Under the pieces are notes generated by a model. The model was not told where the DNA came from and did no database searches. It was given only the letters and a program-made list of their open reading frames with translations. From assembly GCA_963923955.1 (NCBI GenBank), contig OZ000552.1, forward strand, positions 2,356,001 to 2,420,000: a stretch of DNA of 64,000 nucleotides. Direction: 5' to 3'. The DNA comes from G963923955 sp963923955. Its GTDB lineage: Bacteria; Pseudomonadota; Gammaproteobacteria; Eutrophobiales; Eutrophobiaceae. The position numbers were made by a program, and so were the translations under genes. Shown here one piece after another: positions 26,375-35,104 of this stretch. The stretch's first letter is position 1. Each line of letters begins with the position of its first letter.

Positions 26375-27505
26375 TTAAGCTATCACCTTAAAACCCAAGG
26401 CGATGAGTTTCTGCTCCAGGCCGGGCCGTGCATTTTTCACTCTCACCCGCATCGCCGGAAACTCGCGGCGCACGGGATAATGCTTACGCAAGTCATGAAA
26501 AAAGGCCGCGCGCTGTTGCTCATCAAGCCCCAGGATCTGCTGTAGAGAGCCGCTGTCACCACGCACATCATAGGCGGACAACACCGCCATCTGTATGGCT
26601 TCCATGTCGCTGCCAAAACCATCCAGGCTAATCTCACCTAAGGCCGACTCGGGCAATAGCGGCGGCTTAAGCACTGCGGCCTGCTCAAAGGCGGCACAGA
26701 GCATACCGGTGCCTGCCAGCCGGGCATCGGCGCTATAGCCGGCTATGTGCGGCGTATTGATGCTGGTGAGCGCTAATAACTCAGTATTGATATCAGGTTC
26801 ATTATCCCAGACATCAAGAACGATATGCGCATCGAGGTTCTGCTTCTTAAAAGCGAGCAGGGCTGCTTCATCAACCACCCCGCCGCGGGAGGTATTGATC
26901 AGTATGACATCGCGCTTTACACGCTTGAGCGAGTCCGCATTAATCAGGTGATAGGTCGGGTATCGGCCCGCCTTGCTTAGGGGCACATGCAGGCTCACAA
27001 CATCCGAGCGCAATACCTCATCCAGCTCACAAAAGCGGTGATCCCCGATCTTTTCTTGTAGCAATGGATCATTCACCCGGCTGCGCATCCCGCAGGACTG
27101 CAACAGGCTCTCCAACTGTCGGCCCACATGACCATAGCCGATAATACCAAGCTGCTTATCGGCCAACTCAAAGCCCTGCCGATCCGCCATGACAAACAGG
27201 CTGCTTAGTACATATTCAGCAACAGCGCGCGCATTACAACCGGGCGCATGGGCAAAACGAATACCGCGCTTTGCAAGATAATCCGTATCAACATGATCAA
27301 TCCCGCTGGTCGCACTGCCCACAAAGGCGAGCTGACTCTCACGCAGGAGATGTTCATCAATCCGGGTAACTGTGCGCACGAGCAAGGCATCCGCATCGGC
27401 AACCGCAGCCGCATCGATCTGAGCGCCATCAATGAGTTGTAGCTCCCCCAGCGGAGAGAAGAAATGCTGTATGAAGGGGATAGCCTGATCGGCGACGATC
27501 TTCAC
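26375..27505 (-). CDS. pdxB: erythronate-4-phosphate dehydrogenase
   Basis: This D-2-hydroxyacid dehydrogenase-like protein (376 residues) has FVGSATSGIDHVDTDYL, the NAD-binding LGIIGYGHVGRQLESLL, the catalytic Arg in NTSRGGVVDEAAL, the catalytic His region INTPHIAGYSADAR, and a C-terminal dimerisation domain of about 90 residues specific to PdxB. It makes the 2-oxo compound for SerC in the DXP-dependent route to pyridoxal phosphate. Confidence 0.95.
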   Translation of the reverse strand: MKIVADQAIPFIQHFFSPLGELQLIDGAQIDAAAVADADALLVRTVTRIDEHLLRESQLAFVGSATSGIDHVDTDYLAKRGIRFAHAPGCNARAVAEYVLSSLFVMADRQGFELADKQLGIIGYGHVGRQLESLLQSCGMRSRVNDPLLQEKIGDHRFCELDEVLRSDVVSLHVPLSKAGRYPTYHLINADSLKRVKRDVILINTSRGGVVDEAALLAFKKQNLDAHIVLDVWDNEPDINTELLALTSINTPHIAGYSADARLAGTGMLCAAFEQAAVLKPPLLPESALGEISLDGFGSDMEAIQMAVLSAYDVRGDSGSLQQILGLDEQQRAAFFHDLRKHYPVRREFPAMRVRVKNARPGLEQKLIALGFKVIA

Positions 27506-27636
27506 TGCTGTGTAAAAGTATAACGGCTATGGGCTAACCGGAGGCTGCCGATCTTTTGCATTGAAAGAGGAACAGTGCATTCTCTTGGCATTTTGTGCCA
27601 GAGTGGGGGACTAGCGGAGAGAATCATGACCGCTGT

Positions 27637-28557
27637 TTAAGTGCGTGTTTCTCCTTCTTTCTCCACCGGCATTAGATCCTGCCTGGTCACGCCTAGTGCC
27701 AGGGTCAGCGGGCTGGCGACGTAGATGGAGGAATAGGTTCCGATCAGCACACCCACTATCAGGGCAACGGAAAAGGCATGGATGGTCTCGCCGCCAAAAT
27801 AGAACAGGGCGCCCAGCACCAACAGGGTCGTGAACGAGGTAATCAGGGTGCGGCTCAGGGTTTGGTTTAACGAGGTATTGATGACGTCCAGTGGCGTGGC
27901 CTTGCGCAGGCGGCGAAAGTTCTCCCGGATGCGGTCGAAGACAACGATGGTGTCGTTTAATGAATAACCAATAACGGCCAACACCGCGGCCAGTACGCTC
28001 AAGTCAAAGTCCATCTGCGTGAGCGAGAAGAAGCCGATGGTGATGGTAACATCGTGCACCAGGGCGGCGATGGCGCCGACGGAGAAGCGCATCTGGAAGC
28101 GCAGGGCGACATAAAGCAAGATGCCGATTAAGGCATAGACCATGGCCAGGCCGCCGTCCTCGCGCAATTCCTCGCCCACCTGCGGGCCGACAAATTCCAC
28201 CCGCCGCATTTCCACGTCCTGGCCGGCCCGGCGCAAGAGTCGCATGATCTCGTTGGAGACCTGCGCGCTGTTCAAGCCTTCCTTTGAAGCAACGCGGATC
28301 AGCACATCATCGGCGCTGCCGAAGTATTGCACGATCGCCTCGTTGAATTTTGACCCGGCCAGCGCCGTGCGCACCTGATTTAATTCCACGCTCTCGGCAT
28401 AGCCCACCTCCACCAGCGTGCCGCCGGTAAAATCAATGCCGAAATTCAAGCCCCGAAAAACGATGGAAGAGACCGCCGCCAAGAGCAACACGGCGGAGAA
28501 GATCACCGCAATGCGGCGCTTGCTCATAAAGTCAAAATTCATGTTCTGATCAGCCAT
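27637..28557 (-). CDS. secF: protein translocase subunit SecF
   Basis: The 306-residue protein has one N-terminal helix, the periplasmic GINFTGGT-type loop (here FGIDFTGGTLVEV), and five C-terminal helices with DFDLSVLAAVLAVIGYSLNDTIVVFDRIREN, the SecF signature. SecDF uses the proton gradient to pull proteins across after SecA. It follows secD by 14 bases. Confidence 0.97.
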   Translation of the reverse strand: MADQNMNFDFMSKRRIAVIFSAVLLLAAVSSIVFRGLNFGIDFTGGTLVEVGYAESVELNQVRTALAGSKFNEAIVQYFGSADDVLIRVASKEGLNSAQVSNEIMRLLRRAGQDVEMRRVEFVGPQVGEELREDGGLAMVYALIGILLYVALRFQMRFSVGAIAALVHDVTITIGFFSLTQMDFDLSVLAAVLAVIGYSLNDTIVVFDRIRENFRRLRKATPLDVINTSLNQTLSRTLITSFTTLLVLGALFYFGGETIHAFSVALIVGVLIGTYSSIYVASPLTLALGVTRQDLMPVEKEGETRT

Positions 28558-28571
28558 GTTTGCTAAGGCTC

Positions 28572-30434
28572 CTAGATCGACAGCTTGTCCAGTTTGCGCC
28601 CACCGTAGATAAAATTGATCATCGCCCGGGTTACCATGATGGCGGTGAACATGGAGCAGACGATGCCTAAAGACAAGGTAACGGCAAAGCCCTTGATCGG
28701 CCCGGTGCCAAAACCGAACAGCACCAGCGCCGCAATCAGCGTGGTAACATTGGCATCGGCAATGGTGGAGAAGGCCTTTTCATAGCCGGCGTGGATGCTG
28801 GCCTGCGGCGAGTTGCCGTTTTTTACCTCTTCGCGGATGCGCTGGAAGATCAGCACATTGGCATCCACGGCCATGCCCACGGTCAAGACAATGCCGGCGA
28901 TGCCGGGCAGGGTCAGGGTGGCCTGCAACATGGACAGCAGGGCGATGATCAAGACAAGGTTCAAGGTGAGCGCGACATTGGCTGCTAAGCCGAAGACGCG
29001 ATAGTAAAACAGCATGAACACTAAAACCAGAACAAAGCCGATGACGACCGAGCGCATGCCCATGTCGATGTTGTCCTGGCCTAAGCTGGGGCCGATGGTG
29101 CGCTCCTCAATAATTTCGATCGGCGCGGCCAGGGCACCGGCGCGCAGTAACAAAGCCAGGTTGCGCGCCTCTTGGGTGGTGTCCAGGCCGGTGATCTGAA
29201 AGCGCTTGCCGAGTTGGTCGCGGATGACGGCCACGTTGATCACTTCTTCGATGATCTCCTTGCGCTTTGTGATCGTCCCGTCTTCCGCCTCGACCGTCTC
29301 CACCTTGTTCTCGATAAACACCACCGCCATACTCTTGCCGATGCGATCCCGGGTGGCGTTGCTGAAGCGTTTTGCCCCCTTGCCATCGAGCGTGATGCTG
29401 ACATTCGGGCTGCCGCTTAGCTGGTCGATGCCGGAGGCCGCATCAATGATGGAATCCCCGGTCAGGATGACCTGTTTTTTCAGCAATACCGCCTGGCCGT
29501 TGCGGTCGTAGTAGAGCCTCGCCCCCGGCGGCACACGCCCATCCAGCGCATCGCGCACATCCCGCTCCTCGTCCACCATGCGAAATTCCAGCGTTGCGGT
29601 GGCGCCCAGAATCTCCTTGGCGCGCGCGGTGTCCTGCACCCCGGGCAACTGCACCACCACTCGCTCCAGCCCTTGTTGCTGGATCACCGGCTCGGCCACA
29701 CCCAACTCGTTCACCCGCTTGCGCAAGGTGGTAATGTTCTGCTGCAAGGCCAGCCGCCGCGTCTCGATCAGGGCGGCGTCTTTTAGGCGCGCCACGGCAT
29801 TGAACTCGCCTGCGGGTTGGTCGAGCGCACGGACATCCAGGTCATCGTATTCCGACTCGATCAACTCGCTGCCTTGAAGCCGCTGCCCGGCATTGCGAAA
29901 GCGGATCAGCAGACCGCCTTCAGCGCGCCGGCCGATGGTGCGATAACGGATCCGGTTCTCTCTTAACAGGCTGCGAATGTCCGAGACATAGCGATCTTCG
30001 GCCTTGGCCTTTGCCGCATCCATATCGACTTCCATCAGGAAATGCACCCCGCCGCGCAGATCCAGCCCCAGGAACATCGGCTCGGCCTTGACGCGGCGTA
30101 GCCAGTCCGGCGTTGCCGGCGCAAGGTTCATGGCCACTACATAGCCCCGGCCCAAAGCGCGGCTGATCAAGGGCTGCGCTTGTAACTGCGTCTCCTCATC
30201 AGCAAAGCGCACCAGCAACTGCTCCGGCCCCAGTTCAATGCCCTTGCTGGGCAGAGCGGCCGACTCCAGTGCCTCTTCCACGGCAAAGCGGGTTAGGTCG
30301 CTGACCTCGGCGGCGCGGGAGGCGGAGATCTGCAAGGCCGGATCCTTGCCGTAAATATTCGGCAAGGCATAGACGATGCCGACCGCCACGATGATGGCGA
30401 TCAGCACATACTTCCAGGGCGGGTAACGATTCAT
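28572..30434 (-). CDS. secD: protein translocase subunit SecD
   Basis: The 620-residue protein has an N-terminal helix (KYVLIAIIVAVGIVYALPNIYG), a large periplasmic domain with GLDLRGGVHFLMEVD, and the six-helix C-terminal part with GMAVDANVLIFQRIREE, all standard SecD. It lies between yajC (23 bases upstream) and secF. Confidence 0.97.
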   Translation of the reverse strand: MNRYPPWKYVLIAIIVAVGIVYALPNIYGKDPALQISASRAAEVSDLTRFAVEEALESAALPSKGIELGPEQLLVRFADEETQLQAQPLISRALGRGYVVAMNLAPATPDWLRRVKAEPMFLGLDLRGGVHFLMEVDMDAAKAKAEDRYVSDIRSLLRENRIRYRTIGRRAEGGLLIRFRNAGQRLQGSELIESEYDDLDVRALDQPAGEFNAVARLKDAALIETRRLALQQNITTLRKRVNELGVAEPVIQQQGLERVVVQLPGVQDTARAKEILGATATLEFRMVDEERDVRDALDGRVPPGARLYYDRNGQAVLLKKQVILTGDSIIDAASGIDQLSGSPNVSITLDGKGAKRFSNATRDRIGKSMAVVFIENKVETVEAEDGTITKRKEIIEEVINVAVIRDQLGKRFQITGLDTTQEARNLALLLRAGALAAPIEIIEERTIGPSLGQDNIDMGMRSVVIGFVLVLVFMLFYYRVFGLAANVALTLNLVLIIALLSMLQATLTLPGIAGIVLTVGMAVDANVLIFQRIREEVKNGNSPQASIHAGYEKAFSTIADANVTTLIAALVLFGFGTGPIKGFAVTLSLGIVCSMFTAIMVTRAMINFIYGGRKLDKLSI

Positions 30435-30457
30435 GGCAAGACGATGGCGGGCGTGGG

Positions 30458-30787
30458 CTAGAGCGTCTTGACGGTGCCCTTCGGCATCACCGCGGAGATC
30501 GAGTGCTTTTGGATTTTCACTTCCGTATCCTTGGCGATCTCAAGCAAGACAAAGCTATCCCCCACCTGGTTGATCTTCCCGAGCAGGCCGCCGCTGGTAA
30601 CGACCTCATCGCCCTTGGCAATGCCGGCCACCATCTTCTTATGCTCCTTGGCCTGCTTCATCTGCGGGCGGATCAGCATAAGATAAAACACCACAAAGAT
30701 GATGCCGAACATAAACAGGGTGGCTAAGCCACTGCCCTGCGGCGGGGCACCTTGTGCCCAGGCGTTATTGATGAAAAAATCCGGCAT
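30458..30787 (-). CDS. yajC: Sec translocon accessory subunit YajC
   Basis: The 109-residue protein has the single membrane helix (ATLFMFGIIFVVFYLMLIRPQ) and the basic cytoplasmic segment KQAKEHKKMVAGIAKGDEVVTSGGLLGKI that define YajC. It heads the yajC-secD-secF run; the tgt and queA genes that often precede it are replaced by the divergent ald gene. Confidence 0.97.
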   Translation of the reverse strand: MPDFFINNAWAQGAPPQGSGLATLFMFGIIFVVFYLMLIRPQMKQAKEHKKMVAGIAKGDEVVTSGGLLGKINQVGDSFVLLEIAKDTEVKIQKHSISAVMPKGTVKTL

Positions 30788-30990
30788 CTTGGCTTGTCTC
30801 GCGGCCCATAAAAGGCGCTATTATGACACAAGCGCTGCTGCGAATCAGCATTATCAGTTAAGTGCAGACTGCGCGGCCGGCTATTCAATCAGCATGAAAC
30901 GCACAGGAAAAATCCTCTATACTCCGGCTACCCTTGTACGAAATAGCATCCTCACAAAATCTTTTAAGCAAATTCTGGTTCGGAGCAGCG

Positions 30991-32118
30991 ATGTTAGTCG
31001 GCGTACCCAAAGAGATTAAAGATCACGAATACCGCGTTGGCTTAACGCCCGGCAGCGTGCGCGAGTTGCTCAGGTATGGCCGGGAGGTCATGGTGGAGAC
31101 CGGCGCCGGGGCCGGTATCGGCATGAGCGATGCGGACTACCGGCAGGCGGGCGCGGTGGTGGTGGACAGTGCCGAGGAGGTCTTTGCCCGCAGCGACATG
31201 CTGGTCAAGGTCAAGGAGCCACAGGCCGGCGAGTGCCGCATGCTGCGGGAAGGGCAGCTCCTGTTCACCTATCTGCATCTGGCGCCGGACCCGGAACAGG
31301 CGCGGCGGCTGCTGGAATCCGGCGTCATTGCGATTGCCTATGAGACCGTTACCGGGCCGGGCAATACCCTGCCCCTGCTGGCACCCATGAGCGAGGTGGC
31401 CGGCAGGCTGTCGATCCAGGCCGGTGCCCATTGTCTGGAGAAGGCGCAAGGCGGGGCCGGCGTCCTGTTGGGCGGCGTGCCCGGGGTGGCGCCGGCGCGG
31501 GTGCTGGTGATCGGCGGCGGGGTCGTGGGCGACAATGCTGCGGCCATGGCGAAGGGCATGGGTGCGGATGTCACCATTTTGGATCAGTCGCTGCCGCGCC
31601 TGCGCCAGCTGGATGCGGAATATGCCGGCCGCGTCAAGTGTGTGTATTCCACCGCCGAGACCATCGAGGAATATGCCGTGCAGGCGGACATGGTGGTGGG
31701 CGCGGTGCTGATCCCCGGGGCAGCCGCGCCCAAGCTGCTCGGCCGGGCGTTGATCGGACGCATGAAGCCGGGCGCGGTGGCCGTTGATGTCGCCATCGAC
31801 CAGGGCGGCTGCTTTGAAACTTCCAAGGCCACCACCCACCAGGCGCCGACCTATGTCGTTGATGAGGTGGTGCATTACTGCGTTGCAAACATGCCCGGTG
31901 CCGTGCCGCGCACTTCCACGCTGGCGCTCAATAACGCCACCCTGCCCTTCACGCTGGCACTCGCCATCAAGGGCCATCAACAGGCGCTGCTTGAAGATGC
32001 GGCGCTGGCCAAGGGCCTGAACGTATATCGCGGCCGGATCACCTGCGCGGCGGTGGCTGAAGAGCTGGGCTATGACTATCAGCCGCCGGAGGAGGTGCTG
32101 GCTAAGCCGGCGGCGTGA
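30991..32118 (+). CDS. ald: alanine dehydrogenase
   Basis: I start at the ATG of MLVGVPKEIKDHEYRVGLTP, 19 codons inside the longest frame. The 375-residue protein has the key residues of Ald: R15 in YRVGLTP, the catalytic Lys in LVKVKEPQ, the His in YLHLAPD, and the NAD site VLVIGGGVVGDNAA. It interconverts L-alanine and pyruvate plus ammonia with NAD. The 203-base gap shared with yajC must hold both promoters. Confidence 0.96.
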   Translation: MLVGVPKEIKDHEYRVGLTPGSVRELLRYGREVMVETGAGAGIGMSDADYRQAGAVVVDSAEEVFARSDMLVKVKEPQAGECRMLREGQLLFTYLHLAPDPEQARRLLESGVIAIAYETVTGPGNTLPLLAPMSEVAGRLSIQAGAHCLEKAQGGAGVLLGGVPGVAPARVLVIGGGVVGDNAAAMAKGMGADVTILDQSLPRLRQLDAEYAGRVKCVYSTAETIEEYAVQADMVVGAVLIPGAAAPKLLGRALIGRMKPGAVAVDVAIDQGGCFETSKATTHQAPTYVVDEVVHYCVANMPGAVPRTSTLALNNATLPFTLALAIKGHQQALLEDAALAKGLNVYRGRITCAAVAEELGYDYQPPEEVLAKPAA

Positions 32119-32299
32119 GCGAAAAGTAGCTTTGTTAGCGGCAGAGCGCTGATCGTCCTGGCTAATGGGCGTCTGCTAAAAACAGTAATTTTTTTGTGGG
32201 CAAGGCGGCGGGGTGGCGCACACATCACCGCAGTGTATAAGCCAAGATGTAAGGATGCGGGCACACCGCCAACAATGCCGCCTGATTATCGATAACAAA

Positions 32300-33693
32300 A
32301 TCACCCCGCCCCCCTCATGCCGGCTGAAAAAAGCGGCCACCTCGTCCAAATCGTAGCAACGCGGGATGGGCGGCAGGCTGTTCAGGAAGATCCGGCCGTA
32401 AGATTTACTCGCCAGGCGCAAGGCACGGTGGTTGGTGAACAGGAAAAACGCCCGGCCTTGCGTTAATTCGAGCACCGGCAGGGCGGCCGCCACCAACTGC
32501 TCGGTGTAGTCCTCATGGCGCGGATCCGGCAAGCCGTGCGGCAGGTACAACAGCGCCTGGCGTTCAAAGTCAAATGGGCTCTGCCAGGCCTGCGTCGGGG
32601 TTTCCGTCAAACCCAGTTGGCCGGCGAAGTGATCAAAGCGATCGTCGACCGCCAGCGTGGCCGAGGTATAGACGCCGATGCTGCCGTAATCGGCTGGGCG
32701 TTGCTGAAAGCTGCTGGCGATGTCCTGCGGCGTCTGGTGTAAGACAAAGCCGCGGCCACGCAGCGCCGGCCATTGCACCTGCTCGGCGCCGGCGCCTTCC
32801 TTGAAATCATCCAGCAGCGCCAGCGCCTCCTTCGCCGCCCCGTCCCGGCCGCATGCCAGTTGCGCCGCACGCACGGCCTTTTCCATGCCATCCAGGTGCG
32901 CGAGGAAGTCCGGCAGATCGGCGGCCTCGGCATAGTACGCCGAGCGGCTGCCCACTGCTGATGCTCTGGCTGAAAAACCGCGCGGCGAGTTCTGGTAGCT
33001 GGTGCGCCTCATCAAAGATGATCAGATCAACCGCCGGCAGCAGCTCGCCATGGCCGCTATCGCGCAAGGCCATGTCCGCAAGAAACAGGTGATGATTGAC
33101 CCTGATCACATCGGCCTCGGCGGCGTGTTTTCTGGCCTTGAAGACAAAGCATTCGCGGTAATGCTCACACTCCGATCCCAAGCAATTATCCATGGTGGGG
33201 GTGATCAGGGGTTTTAGCGGCGTGTTCTCCGGGATGGTATTCAGCTCGCTTAACTCGCCGCTATCGGTTTGCTCCGCCCAGTCTTCTATGGCGGCCAGCT
33301 GGCGGCGCGCGCTCGCATCCAAGTCGCCCGGATGGTCATGCTCGCCCCGGGACTGTTCTAGCCGCTGCCGGCAGAGATAATTCGCCCGACCCTTTAGCAG
33401 GGTGATATGGACCGGCCGGCCGATGGCCTGGCGCACCCGCGGCAGGTCTTTCTCAGACAGTTGATCTTGCAGGTGGCGGGTGCCGGTCAAGGCGATGGTC
33501 TTTTGCCCGGCCAGGAGCGCCGGGCAAGATAGGCGAAGGTCTTGCCGGTGCCGGCCTCGCAGATGAAGGACTGGTCAGCGGCAATCGCCGCAGCGATGGC
33601 ATCAGCCATAGCGAGTTGTTGCGGGCGCGGGGCGAAATCAGCGATGCGCTCGGCCAGGGCGCCCTGCTCACCCAGAATATCTCGAGGCAGCAT
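32300..33693 (-). pseudogene. yoaA: YoaA/DinG-type ATP-dependent DNA helicase, broken
   Basis: The gene begins well (MLPRDILGEQGALAERIADF, PRPQQLAMADAI, Walker A EAGTGKTFAYL) but has three lesions. Near 33521-33524 one C is missing from a CCC run, shifting the frame. The second frame carries LTGTRHLQDQL, the four-cysteine Fe-S cluster region and Walker B IIFDEAHQLPELA, then shifts again near 32935-32940. The third frame goes on to LFTNHRALRL and then jumps straight to SKSYGRIFLNSLPP, the normal extreme C-terminus, so roughly 170 residues with helicase motifs IV to VI are deleted. The frameshifts alone could be sequencing errors; the deletion could not. Confidence 0.85.
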
Positions 33694-33700
33694 GTGGCAA

Positions 33701-33890
33701 GCATAACGTAGTTACGTACAGGACGTACGGTATGCTGCGAGTGCAGGGGCAAGGATTGCTCTTGGCAATCCTGTTGCATTTATCGCCATGGACGGCGTGC
33801 ATGCAAGGCAATCGTCGGGAACGATTGCTGCACTGCCATCCGTGGCGGTCGTATGACGGTTTTACAGAACGATTACAGGAATGTAATCGG
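33701..33890 (+). ncRNA. row of hairpins with GGA loops, candidate CsrA/RsmA-binding small RNA
   Basis: Four consecutive hairpins are visible on the plus strand. H1, 33701-33735: GCATAACGTA pairs with TACGGTATGC with one mismatch, or an inner CGTAC/GTACG stem presents loop AGGAC. H2, 33752-33772: AGGATTGC/GCAATCCT, loop TCTTG. H3, 33782-33849: a long interrupted stem tipped by GCAATCGT/ACGATTGC with loop CGGGA. H4, 33870-33889: CGATTAC/GTAATCG, loop AGGAAT. H1 and H4 read TACAGGAcGT and TACAGGAaTGT, close to the CsrA consensus RUACARGGAUGU. The plus-strand sense is chosen because GGA lies in the loops only on that strand. I found no clear promoter or U-tract terminator, so the RNA ends are unknown. 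Confidence 0.4.
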
Positions 33891-34100
33891 TAGAGCGAAG
33901 CTAAGATGCAAGAGCCGAGCAAAAACCGGCGCCCGTCAGTCTGTCATAATGTCAAACCGGGCAATGTGCAGGAGCGGTGTATCAGGGTTAAACCAGTGCC
34001 CACTGACTGTCCAATGTCAATCAGGCGCATCTCTCTGTAATAGCGTCATGTCTGTTGAATACACTGGTTACTGTTTCTCCGTCTGACCGGCGCTGGCATG
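33891..34100. other. intergenic stretch with imperfect direct and inverted repeats, no gene seen
   Basis: Two imperfect direct repeats begin CTGTCATAATGTCAA (33941) and CTGTCCAATGTCAA (34007). AACCAGTG (33991-33998) and CACTGGTT (34062-34069) are perfect inverse copies. Stop codons are frequent in all frames and nothing protein-like is visible. Confidence 0.4.
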
Positions 34101-34940
34101 TTACTGCTGAATCATCTCCAGCAACCAGCCCCGAAGAGCAACAGCAGGGGCATAGTTGGACTTGTCAACGGGGGTAATAAGATAGTAAGCAAGCTCGCTC
34201 TGGATTAAAAACTCCGGCAACAGCGCCACTCCCAGGTTGGCGGTGGCAGCCTGGATAAGGATAGAAAACTGCTCAAAAAACATCCCCGGATTGCAAGGAG
34301 GCGAGATCTGGTGCAAGGCAAACCAGTCATTCCATGCATGCTCACGCGATGATAAGTGTAGCAACGGTAGCTGCGTCATATCCTCAGCGCTGTTAACCTG
34401 CATCTGTTGCAGAAGTTCAGGTGAACATACCGGCATGACCCTTTCCGTCATTAAAAAAGTGCTGTTACTATTCGGCCAGTTCGGTTCACCGTAATGGATA
34501 GCTGCATGCAGATCCTCGCTGTAGAAATCAAAAGGCGAGAGCTTGGTGACGAAGTTCACCGTGATCTCCGGATGCTTCTTTAGAAAGAGTGGAAAGCGCG
34601 GCATCAACCAGCGGGAGCCGAAAGTGGGCAAAATGGCCAGGTTAAGAGTGCCACTCAGTGGACTGCTGATAAGGTTCAACGAAGCTTTACGGATAGCGTT
34701 GAGCGCCGCATGGATCTCTTGCTTATACGCCCGGCCCTTGCTGGTCAGTTGGACGGTCTTGCCTGTGCGCTCAAACAGCACCACATCCAGCTACACTTCC
34801 AAGGCATGGATCTGCCGACTGATCGCGCCTTGGGTCAGACTCAATTCATGCGCTGCTTTGGAGAAGATCTCTGTTCTCGCCGCCGCATCAAAGGCCATCA
34901 GCATGCTCATGCTGGGAAATAATCGTCGCCGATATAACAC
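34101..34940 (-). pseudogene. LysR-family regulator interrupted by an amber codon
   Basis: From a GTG at 34940 (or ATG at 34910) the frame gives SMLMAFDAAARTEIFSKAAH, then ELSLTQGAISRQIHALEV, a complete LysR helix-turn-helix, then TAG at 34793-34791, then LDVVLFERTGKTVQLTSKGR and the full effector domain to 34101. The natural residue at the stop is usually Gln, so a single CAG to TAG change explains it. The remainder (227 residues) could be made from an internal ATG but would lack the DNA-binding part. It is divergent from kamA and probably once controlled it. Confidence 0.8.
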
Positions 34941-34954
34941 GCAAGCATATTACT

Positions 34955-34985
34955 ATAGATCATATATGCGTAACAAATAATCTAT
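34955..34985. promoter_or_regulatory. inverted repeat in the LysR/kamA intergenic region, possible operator
   Basis: ATAGAT (34955-34960) and ATCTAT (34980-34985) are inverted across 19 AT-rich bases, in the 164-base gap between the broken LysR gene and kamA. LysR-type binding sites are commonly of this loose dyad kind. No -10/-35 pair can be fixed confidently. Confidence 0.3.
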
Positions 34986-35104
34986 GCTAAGAAAGGCTGC
35001 GCTTCAGCTACCATGCCCAGCATGAAACTGTAAAGACTGGCAGTGGCTACCCACGCGTTGACATAAAAGAATACGCAGAAAGACACCATCCGTGATACAT
35101 TATC

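Noticed and set aside
31042..31980. 312-codon open frame antisense to alanine dehydrogenase
   Set aside because: It lies wholly inside ald on the other strand, is rich in His/Gly/Arg from GC-rich codon shadows and shows no family pattern.
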